Shown here: in pieces, positions 1-10,782 of the stretch | Layout: each line of letters opens with the position of its first letter | Position numbering within the stretch: the first letter of the stretch is position 1 | Source of the DNA: Incurvaria masculella | Lineage: Eukaryota > Arthropoda > Insecta > Lepidoptera > Incurvariidae | Assembly: GCA_946894095.1 (NCBI GenBank) | Contig: OX335656.1 | Coordinates: forward strand, 2,805,001-2,869,000 | Length of the DNA stretch: 64,000 bases | Direction: 5' to 3' | Made by a program: the position numbers and the translations under genes | Notes under the pieces: model-generated | The model's input: only the letters and a program-made list of their open reading frames with translations | The model's database searches: none | What the model was told of the DNA's origin: nothing

Positions 1-650
1 TGCATGTGTAAACGCTTCGTTCAGTTGGCTTGAAATGATTTCGCCCCCTCAGATGATCGCATCAGGGAGTGCTCGTAAATGTAATTTTATCGCATTTCGT
101 GTTCCACCTCCATTGATGTACCACCACAGTGGAGTCGCTGCCAAGCGAAGCGTGGACCTGCGCGGCTAGCAGGTACAAATCGCTCCGTGTGTATGTTAGT
201 GCGTGCAATGTCGCACCGTAATCCTGCTACAGAGGTAGAGGTGGTGATCTGTTCTGAAGGAATAAGAAAAACTGTTAAGTAAGTGTAAGCTGTAAGTAAG
301 TTAATATAAAAGTACCACTATTTCTTTTATATTTTTTTAAAATCCAATGCAGTTAGCTACATAATATAAAAACGCATTTAATACTTTTTTTACCATAGCT
401 ATTCAAATATAAATATATAATTATATACACCATACACATATATTGTATTTTTACGCCTAGCCATACCCTTATTAATATATCAACCACTGTCACTAAACGC
501 AAATATACTTCCTGGAAAACGGGCAGCAGCCTTGTTTAGGAGCTAAAATGGACACAAAAGCTAATCAGCGCAATCACAAGACACATCCCGTTGCTTTCAG
601 AACCCACTTAAATGCTGTACTAATACAACATTTATTAAAATGTAATAAAT
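1..650. other. AT-rich stretch, nothing recognised
   Basis: No convincing ORF, RNA gene or transposon terminus is visible. The first 250 bases are mixed composition and the remainder is AT-rich, with short A/T runs and the low-complexity text usual in insect intergenic DNA. Confidence 0.5.
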
Positions 651-730
651 GTTATGTGTATATTTATTTCGATAACTGGTTATGGTGCTGTCTCTACAAC
701 AAACACAAAAAAACAACAATCGTTTTTATT

Positions 731-905
731 AATATTATGTCTGCCTACAGAACCAATACGGTAAAAACAACTAAATAAGTAAATGAATAAATAAATAATA
801 CAATTAATAAGAAAAACAGCTTTTCTTATTAATTGTATTATTTATTTATTCATTTACTTATTTAGTTGTTTTTACCGTATTGGTTCTGTAGGCAGACATA
901 ATATT
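731..905. repeat. Perfect 85-bp-arm inverted repeat (hairpin)
   Basis: Bases 731-815 are the exact reverse complement of 821-905, with only five bases (ACAGC) between the arms. I checked the pairing at both ends and at the loop. Beyond 731/905 the match stops at once. Outside the arms there is a weaker direct similarity: the text TATTTATTTCGATAA occurs before the left arm (about 660) and at the outer edge of the right arm (about 903). No transposon termini or target duplications were recognised. The structure could be a recent inverted duplication made by template switching, a hairpin MITE, or a source of hairpin RNA. Perfect identity implies youth, selection or an assembly fold-back. Confidence 0.9.
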
Positions 906-935
906 TATTTCGATAAACTTGTTTTGGTGTGGTTG

Positions 936-2675
936 ACTGCCTTCTACAGGTCTAGCATGATTAAATGAGATATACAACATTCATTCGTTGCTACTGTTCG
1001 CGATAGGTTTGCTTGCGAGTAAAATATTGCGCATCATTTACGTACATCTATTCTTCGGAAGTAATTACATTACCTTTGTCGCGTAAGACGAAAATTAACT
1101 TAAACTAAAATCGCTACATACTACCCGACGGGACTTGAGCGCGTTCTTGGTCTCTCAGCATGCAGCTAAGGGCTAAGGGTGCTGAGTTGTCGCCGGGGTG
1201 GCGAGCGCCCGAGGGGACAGCCAGACGTTTGCGTTATTTAGAATTTATTTGTGCAATTAATGCGTTTGCCGGAATCGCTACTTCCTTTGCGTAACGACGT
1301 TTCTTGTTCGCGATTCGAACCTTCGTCTGCATTAACGTTCAAGCGTACTCATTTGCAAAATATATTCTTTATTCATTTGCATGTTGAAGAAACAGAAGCA
1401 ATTCGAACGGCAATACTCGAGAGCGTGGTTTCGCGAGGCGAGGTACTTTTGGCTTTTCTGAGCACCTTTGGTCCTCAGCACAGCCACCCATCCCGGTTTT
1501 TCATAAAATAAAAACCATACGACATCCAAGTATCTGGCAAGATCCTCGATCCTGTTTGGGAGCACCAACATACACCTGCTGGGTTCCAATATTTCCAAAA
1601 AGATTCGTTAAGAAATTTATTGTGTCCAGTGACAAAACGGCTCGCAAAAACTGAGGATTCTAAACCATTGCAAGATATTCTTCTAACCGTCACTACTGCT
1701 ACCATTATTAAAATCAATGATTTAGGCTGTTGATGGCATGTTGTGGCCACGAATGCCGAGGAATTTTGCGGTTGAGTTTTCCTTTTACGGCTATCGAAAC
1801 CAAAACTGCTGGAAACCCTTCCCGTTGGTCCCACGCTTGACTAGCAGGAAGCCACAGGCCATTAGCGGTCGCCCCGAAATGTGGCTTCACGCTCTAAATT
1901 AGCAGCCAACGGCGCCGATTGTCCGCAATACGAGATCCCCTTCGCCTCGGCGTTCGCAGCTTTACGCCGTTTGTCCAGCAGTACATTGTTCGATTTCCAC
2001 GTGCGAGAATAGACAAATTTACTCTTCCAAATGGACCCAATTCTATGCTGCGGTAAATCTCCCCTCCGCTACCTCTCTATCGTGGGCAAACAACCTGTTA
2101 ACCACGAGGAGACCAGAACAATACGAGAAATTGAGTAACTGTTATTCTGGAGTCCACGCTTTAAACTGTTGTCTGTCGAGCACTGTTAGAAATGTTTTAC
2201 GTTGTTTTCATGCATAACGCTAGTGATAATAAAGGCAGCGGTGGTATAGATAAGAATTCATGTTTGAGGGCGAAAAGGTAATTGCAGCCTCACCTTGACA
2301 GGGTTATTAGCGTCAAGTCTTGTAGCAGGTTATAGAGGTCGTGTCTTTATGGAGTTCTGCCTCTATTAATTAACGCTATTATACACGTTCAGAGTATGTT
2401 GTATGTCGGTAAACAACAGCTCTGCGAGAACACCGTCCTTCTGGGAGTTAGTGTACGGCTTGACTACCTAAATTAACAGTACTAAAAAAAATCCGAGCAC
2501 AATTTGACTTGCTGTCCATTTTTATGGATTACAATCGCTGTCTTCTATTAGATGATGCTACGTTTAAAAAAGTTATAGGAAAAGTTATTTGTGCAAGAAA
2601 TTCAGTCGAGTAAGGCCTTCTATCCGAACTCCGACGTTAGGACACAAACAACGTTTATTCATTTATTTTCCTGTA
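936..2675. other. Unassigned upstream DNA
   Basis: There are several open frames of 69-119 codons on both strands (for example the minus frame at 1475-1834), but none resembles a known family and they overlap each other. Composition is mixed, with a small GC-rich patch near 1140-1230. No repeat family seen elsewhere in the window was recognised here. Confidence 0.4.
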
Positions 2676-3186
2676 TTAAGGTGGCCGAACCCGCTTGACT
2701 CCCCATACAAACGTGGAAAGAAGATCATGCCCATATTTCTTGTCAAAGATCCCAAATGTTGCTCAAAATGGCTTTATTTGATCGATCTAGATGTCTGATG
2801 ACCGTTGGCATTGTAAAATTGTGTTTGGTTTCTAAGTTATGTGGTCCGAAAGTTCGAATCTTTCAAGCGTTTTATACAATAACTTTGGAGGTGGATTACT
2901 CAACGATAAAGTAAAAACATCTGAAAAAGATTAGTCATAAGACATAGCTTGTTTCATCAACATTTATAATCAATTTGGTTTTTGTTAGATTTGTTACTAC
3001 AGCAGTCGTGGTTTACTTTTAGCTATAAGTCGTTTTGTAATTAAAATTTTCGTAAATCTTACGTTTAATCTTCATCATTACGAAGCCTGTCTTTTTCTTT
3101 GAAACAGTAAAGGTCCCAGAGCGCAATAGCACGGTTTTGTACCGTGCCCTCGAATGAGTTAGTCCCGCCGGGTTGGGCCACCTTAA
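2676..3186 (-). mobile_element. TTAA-flanked MITE, family C copy 1
   Basis: The element starts TTAAGGTGGCC and ends GGCCACCTTAA, so short inverted ends sit directly against TTAA on both sides. Copies lie at 22497-23023, 28548-29463 and 40951-41494 in the opposite orientation. Landmarks shared by all copies are an inner motif GGAGGTGGATTAC (or its complement), a TTTATACAATAAC stretch and a GC-rich end near CGGTACAAAACCGTG. It has no coding capacity. TTAA targets are typical of piggyBac-superfamily elements. That class assignment is inference, because no transposase is present. Confidence 0.75.
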
Positions 3187-3914
3187 TGGTACTACACACT
3201 CTTGTATTATTAAATTTACAAGACGTGATTCGAATAACGCGAACGAAAAATATGCAACAGCCATGTTGCCTTTGCCCTGCTAATTGATCACTCTCTTTTC
3301 AGTGACTGGTTTCGCCCAGATTGACTAGATCAAACTGACTGTACCTCGTAAATCAGTACTCGTATAGTCTCTTAAATCTGTACCTGTACAGTAGTACCCT
3401 ATGCATCGTTAAATTGATAGTTTATGGTAAAAAAATGTTTTTTAGCAATTATAATCGCACCGATGGCGACGCACAAACTCGCTCATAGAGAGCGCGCGAT
3501 GGCCCACTAACGAAAGGCGAGTGGCCCCTTGATTGCCGTTGATTGGTCCGCATTGTAACCCGATTTCTGGGTGTCGTGTGACAAGCGAGCGTCTCGGCGC
3601 TTTTGCTCCGGAGTTCCTCCGTTATTATGTAACGAAGGAATACGAAGAGGGTTGTTTCGTTCAAAGTTGGAGGTAGGTAGGTACGGATACCCTTTGAAAC
3701 ACTGAGACTGGAAGGTGTCTTATTTATCCTTTTTGTAGGTCAATGCTTCGAAATCTGAACGCATCAACCGGATGGACATAATCTATGATTAAGTAAGTCA
3801 TATAGCGCAGGACCTAGCGCCTGCTGTCTCGACCGCGGCTTCGAATAAGGTTTAATGTGCATTTTCGTCAAGAATGCCCCATGGAACCCTGGCCGGTCAC
3901 CCACTTGTGGTAGT
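3187..3914. other. Unassigned DNA between MITE and LINE-like tail
   Basis: No gene seen. The minus-strand open frame at 3449-3664 has no recognisable domain. The segment 3300-3420 has repeated GTAC-containing words (for example AGTACTCGTATAG, CTGTACCTGTACAG) but no clear unit length. Confidence 0.4.
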
Positions 3915-4400
3915 CAGTCTCAGTTTCAGTTTCTTTATTGCCTCCATTAGATATTACATTATGTATATTACACACTCGGATTCTTCATTTTTTTCCTTTT
4001 TTTTCCTTTCGGTTCGATGAATTCTGGCGAAGAAGAGCCGACAAGAAACTTCGCCAGGTTGGTCATTGTATTTTATTTTCCATTGATACTTACAAGCTAG
4101 TTTACCGTGATTGATTGATCTACTGCTCACAAAGAACATTATAATAATAACATTACATACATTTGTGAAGAGCAAACTCTTGAAACTACGATAATGACAT
4201 CTAAATCTAAATTCATAGGAATTATGATCAGAAAAGTGTTGAGAACCCAAAGATGACCAAGGTCTTCTGTTACACTGCCACATTTTGGAGAGGACTGCCG
4301 ACACGTGTGTTTCTTCTTTCATGTAACTTGAGCGTTTGCCCGCCTAGAAGCCGACGTGGCACCTCGTTCACAAGGTGAAATCAAGTCTAATTTCAACTTA
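3915..4400 (-). mobile_element. Possible LINE 3' end (minus strand)
   Basis: Read on the minus strand the segment ends GGCAATAAAGAAACTGAAAC, a polyadenylation signal followed by a short repetitive tail, which is how many insect non-LTR retrotransposons finish. Upstream is an open frame (3954-4322, 122 codons, lysine/glutamate-rich near its end) that has no domain I recognise and is probably 3' UTR or a decayed ORF. Only one copy is in the window, so the repeat nature is inferred from the tail alone. It could instead be a processed transcript. Confidence 0.35.
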
Positions 4401-4430
4401 TTCACCGCAATCTGTGCTGGTTCATATACA

Positions 4431-4548
4431 ATTAGAAGTGGCAATGAAAATATATCCCCGTTTCCCATCTAGTTCAATGTAAGTTCCAGGCAAGGTACTT
4501 AGTTCCTTTGGTTGTTGGGCTCACAGCATTGTAATAGGTGTGGTAAGA
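4431..4548 (+). mobile_element. Degenerate SINE body fragment
   Basis: The stretch contains GGCAATGAAAAT, a CCGTTTCCCATCTAGTTCAA block and GTTGGGCT in the same order as the body of the full SINEs at 22065-22466 and 25930-26310. It is heavily mutated and lacks the head and A tail, so it is an old fragment of the same group. Confidence 0.5.
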
Positions 4549-4684
4549 GGCACTTATTTCCAGTTCCTTAACTCATTCTGTGTTTTCTGGTAAAGATGTC
4601 AGCACTGCACATCTAACCTTAATTGAGCACGTTTATATTGAGTTGATTGAAAAACGCGGATAGTTGTTTTATTCTGATAGGCCA

Positions 4685-5100
4685 GTAGAGAGCTTATAGC
4701 GAGTTTTTGTAATTTCTTTATTCAGAGACGCAGAGAGCTTTTTGATTTCCTTAAATTTACCGAAAGTAGAGGGCCGTAGTTTCTTTATTTCGAGAGAAAA
4801 AGAAGTAGAGACCATCTGTGATTTCCAAATTTTGACAGTCTTATAGTGGGTAAGTTTTTTGATGTCATTAAATTCGACATGTATGTAGAGTCACAATTTC
4901 TTTATTTCCATAGACATGTAGAGAGATTTCTTTTTTTTTACTGGCGAGTTGTAAATGACCTTTTTGATTTCCTTAAATTCCACAGCCATGTCATAATTTC
5001 TTTATTTTAATAGACATGTTGAGGGATTTTATGAAATCTTTATTTTGACAAACATGTCGAGAGCCATTTAATTTCGACGGACACGTAGCGGGTTCTCTAC
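4685..5100. repeat. Degenerate minisatellite
   Basis: About five diverged copies of a phrase like AATTTCTTTATTTC + ATAGACATGTAGAGAG occur near 4709, 4776, 4899, 4998 and 5035. They are interleaved with TTTTTGATTTCCTTAAATT (two clear copies, near 4739 and 4962). Unit spacing varies between roughly 40 and 120 bp, and individual copies carry many substitutions and indels. The block is best read as an old tandem array. No ORF spans it. Nothing similar occurs elsewhere in the window. Confidence 0.6.
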
Positions 5101-5611
5101 ATCTAATAAATTATACTTCCGCAACTAGGTAGCTTTATCAGATTGTTTGTTTTAATTGCATTTTACTACGAAGGCTTTACTTAGCTATCCGAGCTAACAG
5201 AGGGCTGTGAAATCTACTGAAATGGTTTGAAAGACAAAGGAAAAGGTCGAATGACTAATAAACCGACCAGAGTAGGTAACATTTTTTGTTTTTATGCTAA
5301 GCGCGGCATTTGGCGTACGCCAGCACATCACATGAGAAGTGCCAGACGACGCAATGGGCTTTCGAACATTCACGGGGGCTACGAAAACCATGCCAACTGG
5401 CCATGTGCTCCTTCACCTCGGCCGACCCTACAGATTAAGGGTCGGTTGATTCTTATTTTGGGAATGTCGACGGTGAATGGGTGCCGCGTTAAGCGATTGC
5501 AGAAAGGGCACGGTGGGGCAAGGGGTTATGCAACTCCGACGAGCGTTCTCATACTGCACCAGTCACTCATAGGGTTGCTGCGAACTGCAAAGATCTTTCC
5601 CAGATTTTTTT
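5101..5611. other. Unassigned DNA
   Basis: A 128-codon plus-strand open frame at 5227-5613 is the longest here. Its translation is basic and shows no recognisable domain, signal peptide or codon signature, so I do not call it a gene. Nothing else seen. Confidence 0.35.
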
Positions 5612-6019
5612 AAAAAAAATTTATGCGACCTGACATGGATGGCTAATACCACACAACTACCGTTATGATATTAGCCCAATACACCACATTGCCGAAGGAA
5701 TTAGGTGCCATGCCAGGACCTTCCCTTTATGAGAACGGCTACATTGAACTGGATGGAAAACACGGACCATTTTTCATTGCCGCTTCGACCATATTTTCAT
5801 CCAATGCGATGGTGCCAACCCGGGCGGGCTTAAACCCTACCACCTAGTAGGGGAAGGGGACCTACAGTTTTACATGGATTCCGAACCATGGAGCAGCTCG
5901 CATTCGTGACGAAATGCACTTATCGAACTCTGAAAGAGAAGGACAGTGGTGCAAGTTGGTATTGAACCCGGGCCTCTGGTACGCTAGGCCAGTCCCCGCG
6001 CCACTAGGCTACGGGCCGC
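5612..6019 (-). mobile_element. tRNA-headed SINE, copy 1
   Basis: Read on the minus strand, the head has RNA polymerase III promoter boxes: TAGCCTAGTGG (A box, 6001-6011) and GGTTCAATACC (B box, 5958-5968). A unique body of about 300 bp follows, including a GGTTCAATGTAGCC-like block, TGGCATGGCACC and GGCTAATA. The 3' end is an A-rich tail (T/A run on the plus strand near 5605-5621). Copies with the same head are at 22065-22466 and 61058-61462. The 5S-headed SINEs share the body. Open frames inside it (5665-5847, 5914-6099) are translations of SINE sequence, not genes. Confidence 0.85.
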
Positions 6020-6610
6020 AGATGAAATTCCCGCTTCTCGTACGAAAGCACAAAGCCCCCGTTCCGTGTCGGCTCGCAGCGGACGTTGTAATTCTTTGAA
6101 ATCAAATTGCCGTGTCCGCTGTTCGTTTTTCTGCGCCAACTTGTATTTTAACGGGGAAGATAACTTTCTTAATTAAATTTTGCATTTTTTTTCTTCCTCC
6201 CCGGCCCGAAGTTCGCGCCGCAGTCACGTTTCGATGGATTTCACCTGTCCCGCCCGAGTACAGTGCGCGAAACAATTTCGTGAAGTTTCGTTAACGATTC
6301 CGACCTCGTCCCTCTGGAGGTTAAATATGGGGGTTACATGATCACGCTTGGTCACTAAGGATTATATCAGATTGCAAACAAAGTTAAAGACAAACCCCAT
6401 GGGGGTTAATTTGATTGAATTGGGGCTGCATTGATGCAAACTGCATTACATTGTTCGCAGCGTAAGCGACCACTTCAACAATATGTCCGCTATGCCCCTA
6501 ATATCTCCGTGGAGTTTCTCTCTAGAAATGTTCACTGAATTCTAGGCCCCGGATTTCGTACGGCAAAAAGATTCTTTTTCGAGTTGTGTTTGGAATGTTT
6601 CAGACTAGGC
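6020..6610. other. Unassigned DNA
   Basis: No gene or repeat terminus recognised. Mixed composition, with the purine-rich ATATGGGGGTTACATG near 6325 and the related CCATGGGGGTTAAT near 6398. Confidence 0.35.
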
Positions 6611-6825
6611 GTTTACCATGGTTAATTCACTGGCCGGGTGAACAGGATGTGATTGATTAATAAACAAATTAAAAAAGACGTTCGTACCATGGTAACTGGT
6701 AAATTTCAGTTCACGTTGCCTAATAACACGTCGTTTTACAGTTAGCATGGTACGAAATGTAATCAAACGTCATATTTAATCACTTACTTGCCTATTCACC
6801 CGGCGAGTGAATTTACCATAGTAAC
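6611..6825. mobile_element. MITE family G copy 1 (ACCATGG element)
   Basis: The ends are inverted: GTTTACCATGGTTAATTCAC...GGGTGAACAGG on the left and CCTATTCACCC...GTGAATTTACCATAGTAAC on the right, with a few mismatches. A second, inner inverted pair TTCGTACCATG/CATGGTACGAA surrounds the centre. The element is 215 bp with no coding capacity. A second copy, split by other insertions, lies at 59534-59662 and 60881-60934. The superfamily cannot be assigned from the ends alone. Confidence 0.7.
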
Positions 6826-6952
6826 CCAAGGGAAAATTCAAGTGAAACGTATAAAGTGCCAAGCAAATCGATAAGGGCAGATATTTGGATAGGCGTACAG
6901 TTAAGTTAACCACTTGGCGCTGACATAATATCGCGGTGCGATAACGTTTTTA

Positions 6953-7266
6953 AGGGTTCCGTACCCAAAGGGTGAAATCGGAACCCTATTACTAAGCCTC
7001 CGCTGTCCGTCCGTCCGTCCGTCCGTCTGTCACAGGGCTATATCTCATGAACCGTAATAGGTAGGTAGCTGAAAATTTCACAGATTATATATTTATTTTG
7101 CCGCTATAATAACAAATAGATAATAATAAAAATTAAAAATAATAAATAAAAATAATAAAAATTAAAGGAGGGCCCCATACTAAAAACCTGGTTTTTTTGT
7201 GTTAAATCTTGTACGATGGTACGGAACCCTTCGTGTGCGAGTCCGACTCGCACTTGGCCGGTTTTT
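6953..7266 (+). mobile_element. GTCCG-microsatellite element, family A copy 1
   Basis: The element begins AGGGTTCCGTACCC, then has a (GTCC)n run followed by TCTGTCACAGGGCT, TCATGAACCGTAATAGGTAG and TTTTGCCGCTATAA. It ends with the self-complementary GTGCGAGTCCGACTCGCAC followed by TTGGCCGGTTTTT. Copies are at 9014-9309, 20629-20928 (minus), 36883-37119 and 61905-62212. It has no ORF of its own. The 3' hairpin close to a fixed terminus recalls non-autonomous Helitrons, but I cannot confirm the class. Confidence 0.8.
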
Positions 7267-7700
7267 CGAAAGTAATAAAACATATTTTTTTTATCTTCCA
7301 CTAGAGCGTTTGAAGTGAATCGATCTACGTTACTTGCAAAGTAAATTGCAATTTATAATTTCTGTTATAACTTATTGCGCCACCTGTACCTAGGTATAGG
7401 TGCTATAGGTTCACAGGTACGAAAAACAGGCACCATACGGGTTACATCATCCATCTACCTCTTTGCTAGCTAGGTGCTATTAGCGAATTGGCTTTTTGCC
7501 AGTGCCTGCTCATTCCATTTTTTGTTGAATCGGTAAATGTAAATCCCGGGTCACAAATGGTATTAAAGTCCAAGTTTATATTTCGATAGAATCAATTCAG
7601 CTACTATTTTACGTGGGTATTCATTAATCATACATATTTGTAGTTTATGCAATTTTGCTATTAATATCATATTTATAGCCTAAAATTAATTTATGTTTTG
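7267..7700. other. Unassigned AT-rich DNA
   Basis: Nothing recognised apart from short GGTACCTGTG-like words near 7390-7420. Confidence 0.35.
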
Positions 7701-7960
7701 ATGGATACGACATTCCGTTATCTCACTAATTTGAGATTATAGATCAAAATCTATATTGAATCATTTGTGATCAGATTTTGAAAATAATCAGAAAACGTTT
7801 TGTCTGGACATTCGTCTGAAGCAGGATTCGAACCTGCGATCTTTGGATTACATTTTAGTAGATTCGAATCGTCTTTCAGATGATGGTTAAGACCAAAGAC
7901 GTTTACTGGTTATTCTCAAAAAAAGATTACAATGCTTAAACGTAGATGTTGTTGCATAAC
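7701..7960. mobile_element. tRNA-containing palindromic element, family E copy 1 (decayed)
   Basis: It starts ATGGATACGACATTCCGTTATCTC like the copy at 28031 and contains GATCAGATTTTGAAAATAATCAG, matching the inverted arm of the intact copy at 24923-25172. Its centre holds GCAGGATTCGAACCTGC (B-box complement at 7824-7834, T stem intact), but the rest of the tRNA-like core is scrambled. It ends near GATTACAATGCTTAAACG. Degenerate relative to copy 2. Confidence 0.65.
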
Positions 7961-8031
7961 CTCAAAATGGTTAACGTTTGAAGAAAAGTGTTTGCTGGAC
8001 GGAAAAAGTTCTGTATAAATTATAAAGTTAA

Positions 8032-8133
8032 GGTCTTGCTAATACCACACATAAAATTATATGAATTGGAGCTAGGTGCCATACCAAGATCTTTCTTATA
8101 TTGCGCGGCTGTAACTAGATGGAAAACACGACA
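8032..8133 (-). mobile_element. Degenerate SINE 3' fragment
   Basis: GCTAATACCACA, GGAGCTAGGTGCCAT, CCTTATATTGCGCGGCT-like text and AGATGGAAAACACG appear in the same order as the 3' part of the SINE body read on the minus strand. No head is left. Confidence 0.6.
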
Positions 8134-9013
8134 AAGCTGTTGTTTCTTAGTTCTTTCTCCCCTACAAGACACCTAGTTTCTGTGAAAATGCATGGTGGTG
8201 AATTTCCTCACCTCCATGTGAAAATGTGGTGCGATGGTTGATGACAACATGAGAAATTATATTAGCCATCTATGTTCAGTAACATAAAAAAATAATAAGA
8301 AAAATCTGAGGATAGCTAGAATTGTAAAATACTTACGTTAATCCTCAAGGAAAGTCTACACTTCCCCAAGAATAAAAATAACATCGAATATTTGACAACT
8401 GATATTCAGTTATTATTTATTTTGTGCTGATAGCAAGTGACATTTCGAGACCAATAAAACATCCCTTATACAGCTGCTCTTTTGAATGCACCCAAACATT
8501 TAATATGTTTTTATAAAACCAAAAAAAAACAGTCCCGATGCACTTTTGTCATGTGACTTATACTCTCATTGATAAAAAATTGATTGCCTTGTAATTATGT
8601 CGTTGCCGCCTACTAGCAACCCGACAGTGACAACCAGGCATACAATTTTACGGAGTACGAGTATAAGGCATAGTTTCCACGGGCCATGAAAATGATTGCT
8701 GTTGTCACCCATACATTAGTATAACACTGCCCCGTGCCAAAGTTGTGGATAAAGATCTCTTGTCAGCGATAATGAAATAAATTGTTCGTTTCGATTGCTT
8801 CTTACAACATACGTACTGGTGTGCATGTGAGGCTATTATACTGTGGCATGTCAGCCAGTAATGGTCATTTCAATTTGTTCCCGATACTATCGCTTCAATG
8901 GTTATGAGTGTTATAAGTTTTTGTTTAGATTTTAGTGATAGCGTAGCACGTACATTGCTTATTTGATTGCGAACAGAATTACCAAACAACTTTAGCAGTT
9001 TTCTTTTATTTTT
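8134..9013. other. Unassigned DNA with one palindrome
   Basis: Apart from the palindrome at 8191-8218 (listed separately) no gene, RNA or transposon end was recognised in this AT-rich stretch. Confidence 0.35.
8191..8218. repeat. Imperfect CATGG.GGTGA palindrome
   Basis: CATGGTGGTGA and TCACCTCCATG form a stem with one mismatch around a six-base centre. A related but perfect palindrome is at 12672-12696. Confidence 0.55.
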
Positions 9014-9309
9014 AGGGTTCCGTACCCAAAGAGTGAAAACAGAACCCTATTACTAAGCCTCCGCTGTCCGTCCGTCCGTCCGTCCGTCCGTCCGTCCGTC
9101 CGTCCGTCCGTCTGTCTGTCACAGGGCTGTATCTCATGAACCGTAATAGGTAGGCAGCTGATTTTGCCGCTATAACAAATAGTTAAAATAAAAAATAATA
9201 AAAATTAAGGGGGGGTCCGATACAAAAAACGTATTTTTTTGTCTTTAATCTTGTACGATGGTACGGAACCCTACGTGTGCGAGTCTGACTCGCACTTGGC
9301 CGGTTTTTT
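9014..9309 (+). mobile_element. GTCCG-microsatellite element, family A copy 2
   Basis: Same order of blocks as copy 1, with the longest (GTCC)n run in the window (about 9067-9112). It ends with the GAGTCTGACTCGCAC hairpin and GGCCGGTTTTTT. Part of the middle is shortened (the AAATTTCACA block is missing). Confidence 0.8.
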
Positions 9310-9611
9310 ATAAATTAGAAACTGTAATGGAAGTTGACAAAACTAAGAGTAGAAAATAACAAACACACCATCACGCTGCTTCCACGGAAAGGCAGGAAGA
9401 TTGTTTCTTGTTTATTTATCATCCTTACGCAGTACACTGCGCTCGGATTTTTTATATTTTATTATTTGCCAGTTCAAAACATACACACACATACATACGA
9501 GTTATTGGTACCCATTTATGTGCAATCAATTATTTTAATTCCTTGTAACAATGACGGTTTTCATTGATGTATAAGAAACTACAGGAAAAAAATATAAATT
9601 GATAATAAAAC
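9310..9611. other. Short spacer upstream of LINE fragment
   Basis: No gene. It includes CGCAGTACACTGCGCTCGGA (near 9428), which recurs with one change near 19167, suggesting a small dispersed repeat. Confidence 0.4.
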
Positions 9612-10130
9612 ATATGTGCGACCTATGTTGGAGTATGCATACCAGATCTGGAGTTCCTACTTCAAGAAAGATATTGACCTGCTGGAACGAGTACAACGTA
9701 GAGCAACAAAAATGCCAAATGCACTGAAACATAAAAGTTACGGAACCCGGCTGGACAAGCTCGGCCTCACCACTCTACAAGAACGAAGAGAACGGGGAGA
9801 TCTTATTGAAACATTTAAAATTCTCAACTTTTCTTACAACTTTACCAATCTACAAGATATGTTCACCCTTTGCTAATACTAAAAAACCTGAGAGGACACT
9901 CAAAAAAGCTGTATCACAATCGGTCGAAGCAGAACCCTCGACGACACTTTATTGCCAACAGAGTAGTAGAATCTTGGAACAGTCTTCCCAGTGAAGTTGT
10001 AAACGCTGTCTCCGTAAATTCCATCAAAAATAAACTGGACAATCATATAAAATCTAAAAAAAAAATGATAATAAATAAATAAATAAGTGTTGTGATATAG
10101 GGGCATCAGCTTAAAGCTGCTAGCCTATCA
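9612..10130 (+). mobile_element. 5'-truncated non-LTR retrotransposon (RT C-terminus)
   Basis: The plus strand encodes the tail of a CR1/Jockey-type reverse transcriptase. It has MLEYAYQIWSSYFKKDIDLL, then ERVQRRATKM and LGLTTLQERRERGDLIETFK, in one frame up to about 9876. A frameshift follows, and the reading continues with RGHSKKLYHNRS and NRVVESWNSLPSEVVNA (frame of 9870-10082). The motifs (LEYA..W, ERVQRRATK, RGDLI, NRVV..WNSLP) and their order are those found after the thumb of these reverse transcriptases. A 3' UTR with GGGGCATCAGCTTAAAGCTG and a TA-rich tail follows. Everything 5' of the RT thumb is missing, so this is a dead copy. Confidence 0.88.
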
Positions 10131-10781
10131 ATAATAATATAATAATATAATATAATATAATAATAATTAATAAATACCAATTACAGGCTGTCATATATTG
10201 AATTAGTTGCGTTTCCGGAATGAAGGCTCGGACCGTTTGTCCCACTGTCAAACGAATGCCTGCTAGACAACCAAGAGAAGTATGTGATTGTACCGCATGG
10301 CCATGTCCCTCTATCATCTCTGCTTATGGTGAAAATGGCATTATTTTATGTGTGTTCGACAATGTTTTTCAAACAATTATCGCATATATTATGATTTAAA
10401 TTTGTTTATACATCAAGAAGTACCAAATCGGAGTGTCGGTGTTTACGACAAAATAGCAAACGACTGCTACAGTAAGAAAGGAGCATTTATTTTGCATTAA
10501 AATCGACAACCATTCATTCGATCCAGTCCAAATTAGAAAACGAATGAACTCCCGCCAGATCATGCGCGATTAAATAAATATTTATTCCATCGATTTTCGC
10601 ACGGCTCGCTAACAACGCCAACTTTTGTATGAACCCTACCCCTCCCCGCGTCCCGCACGCCCGGGGGTCAAACAAGCTGCACTGCACTCCGCTGCAACGC
10701 GCCGCCACCATTCACCGTACTCACTCGCGAGTGACGGCCGGCTGGTACGATGAGTCGACAACTAAGACGCCAGTCTCAGCT
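10131..10781. other. TA microsatellite, then unassigned DNA with GC-rich patch
   Basis: AATAATATAATATAA repeats occupy about 10130-10170. The remainder has no supported gene. A GC-rich patch at 10620-10760 carries small overlapping open frames on both strands, which look like composition effects. Confidence 0.4.
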
Positions 10782-10782
10782 G

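Noticed and set aside
1475..1834. 119-codon minus-strand frame
   Set aside because: Overlaps another frame, with no recognisable family or exon signals.
3954..4322. 122-codon minus-strand frame as a gene
   Set aside because: No recognisable domain, and it sits beside a retroelement-like tail. Treated as LINE-like 3' sequence.
5227..5613. 128-codon plus-strand frame
   Set aside because: No domain, no signal peptide, no splice or promoter context. It runs into the A/T tail of the adjoining SINE.
9067..9120. CRISPR-like array in the GTCC repeats or the 50-bp units at 45391
   Set aside because: These are a tetranucleotide microsatellite and two adjacent units without spacers, in a eukaryotic genome.
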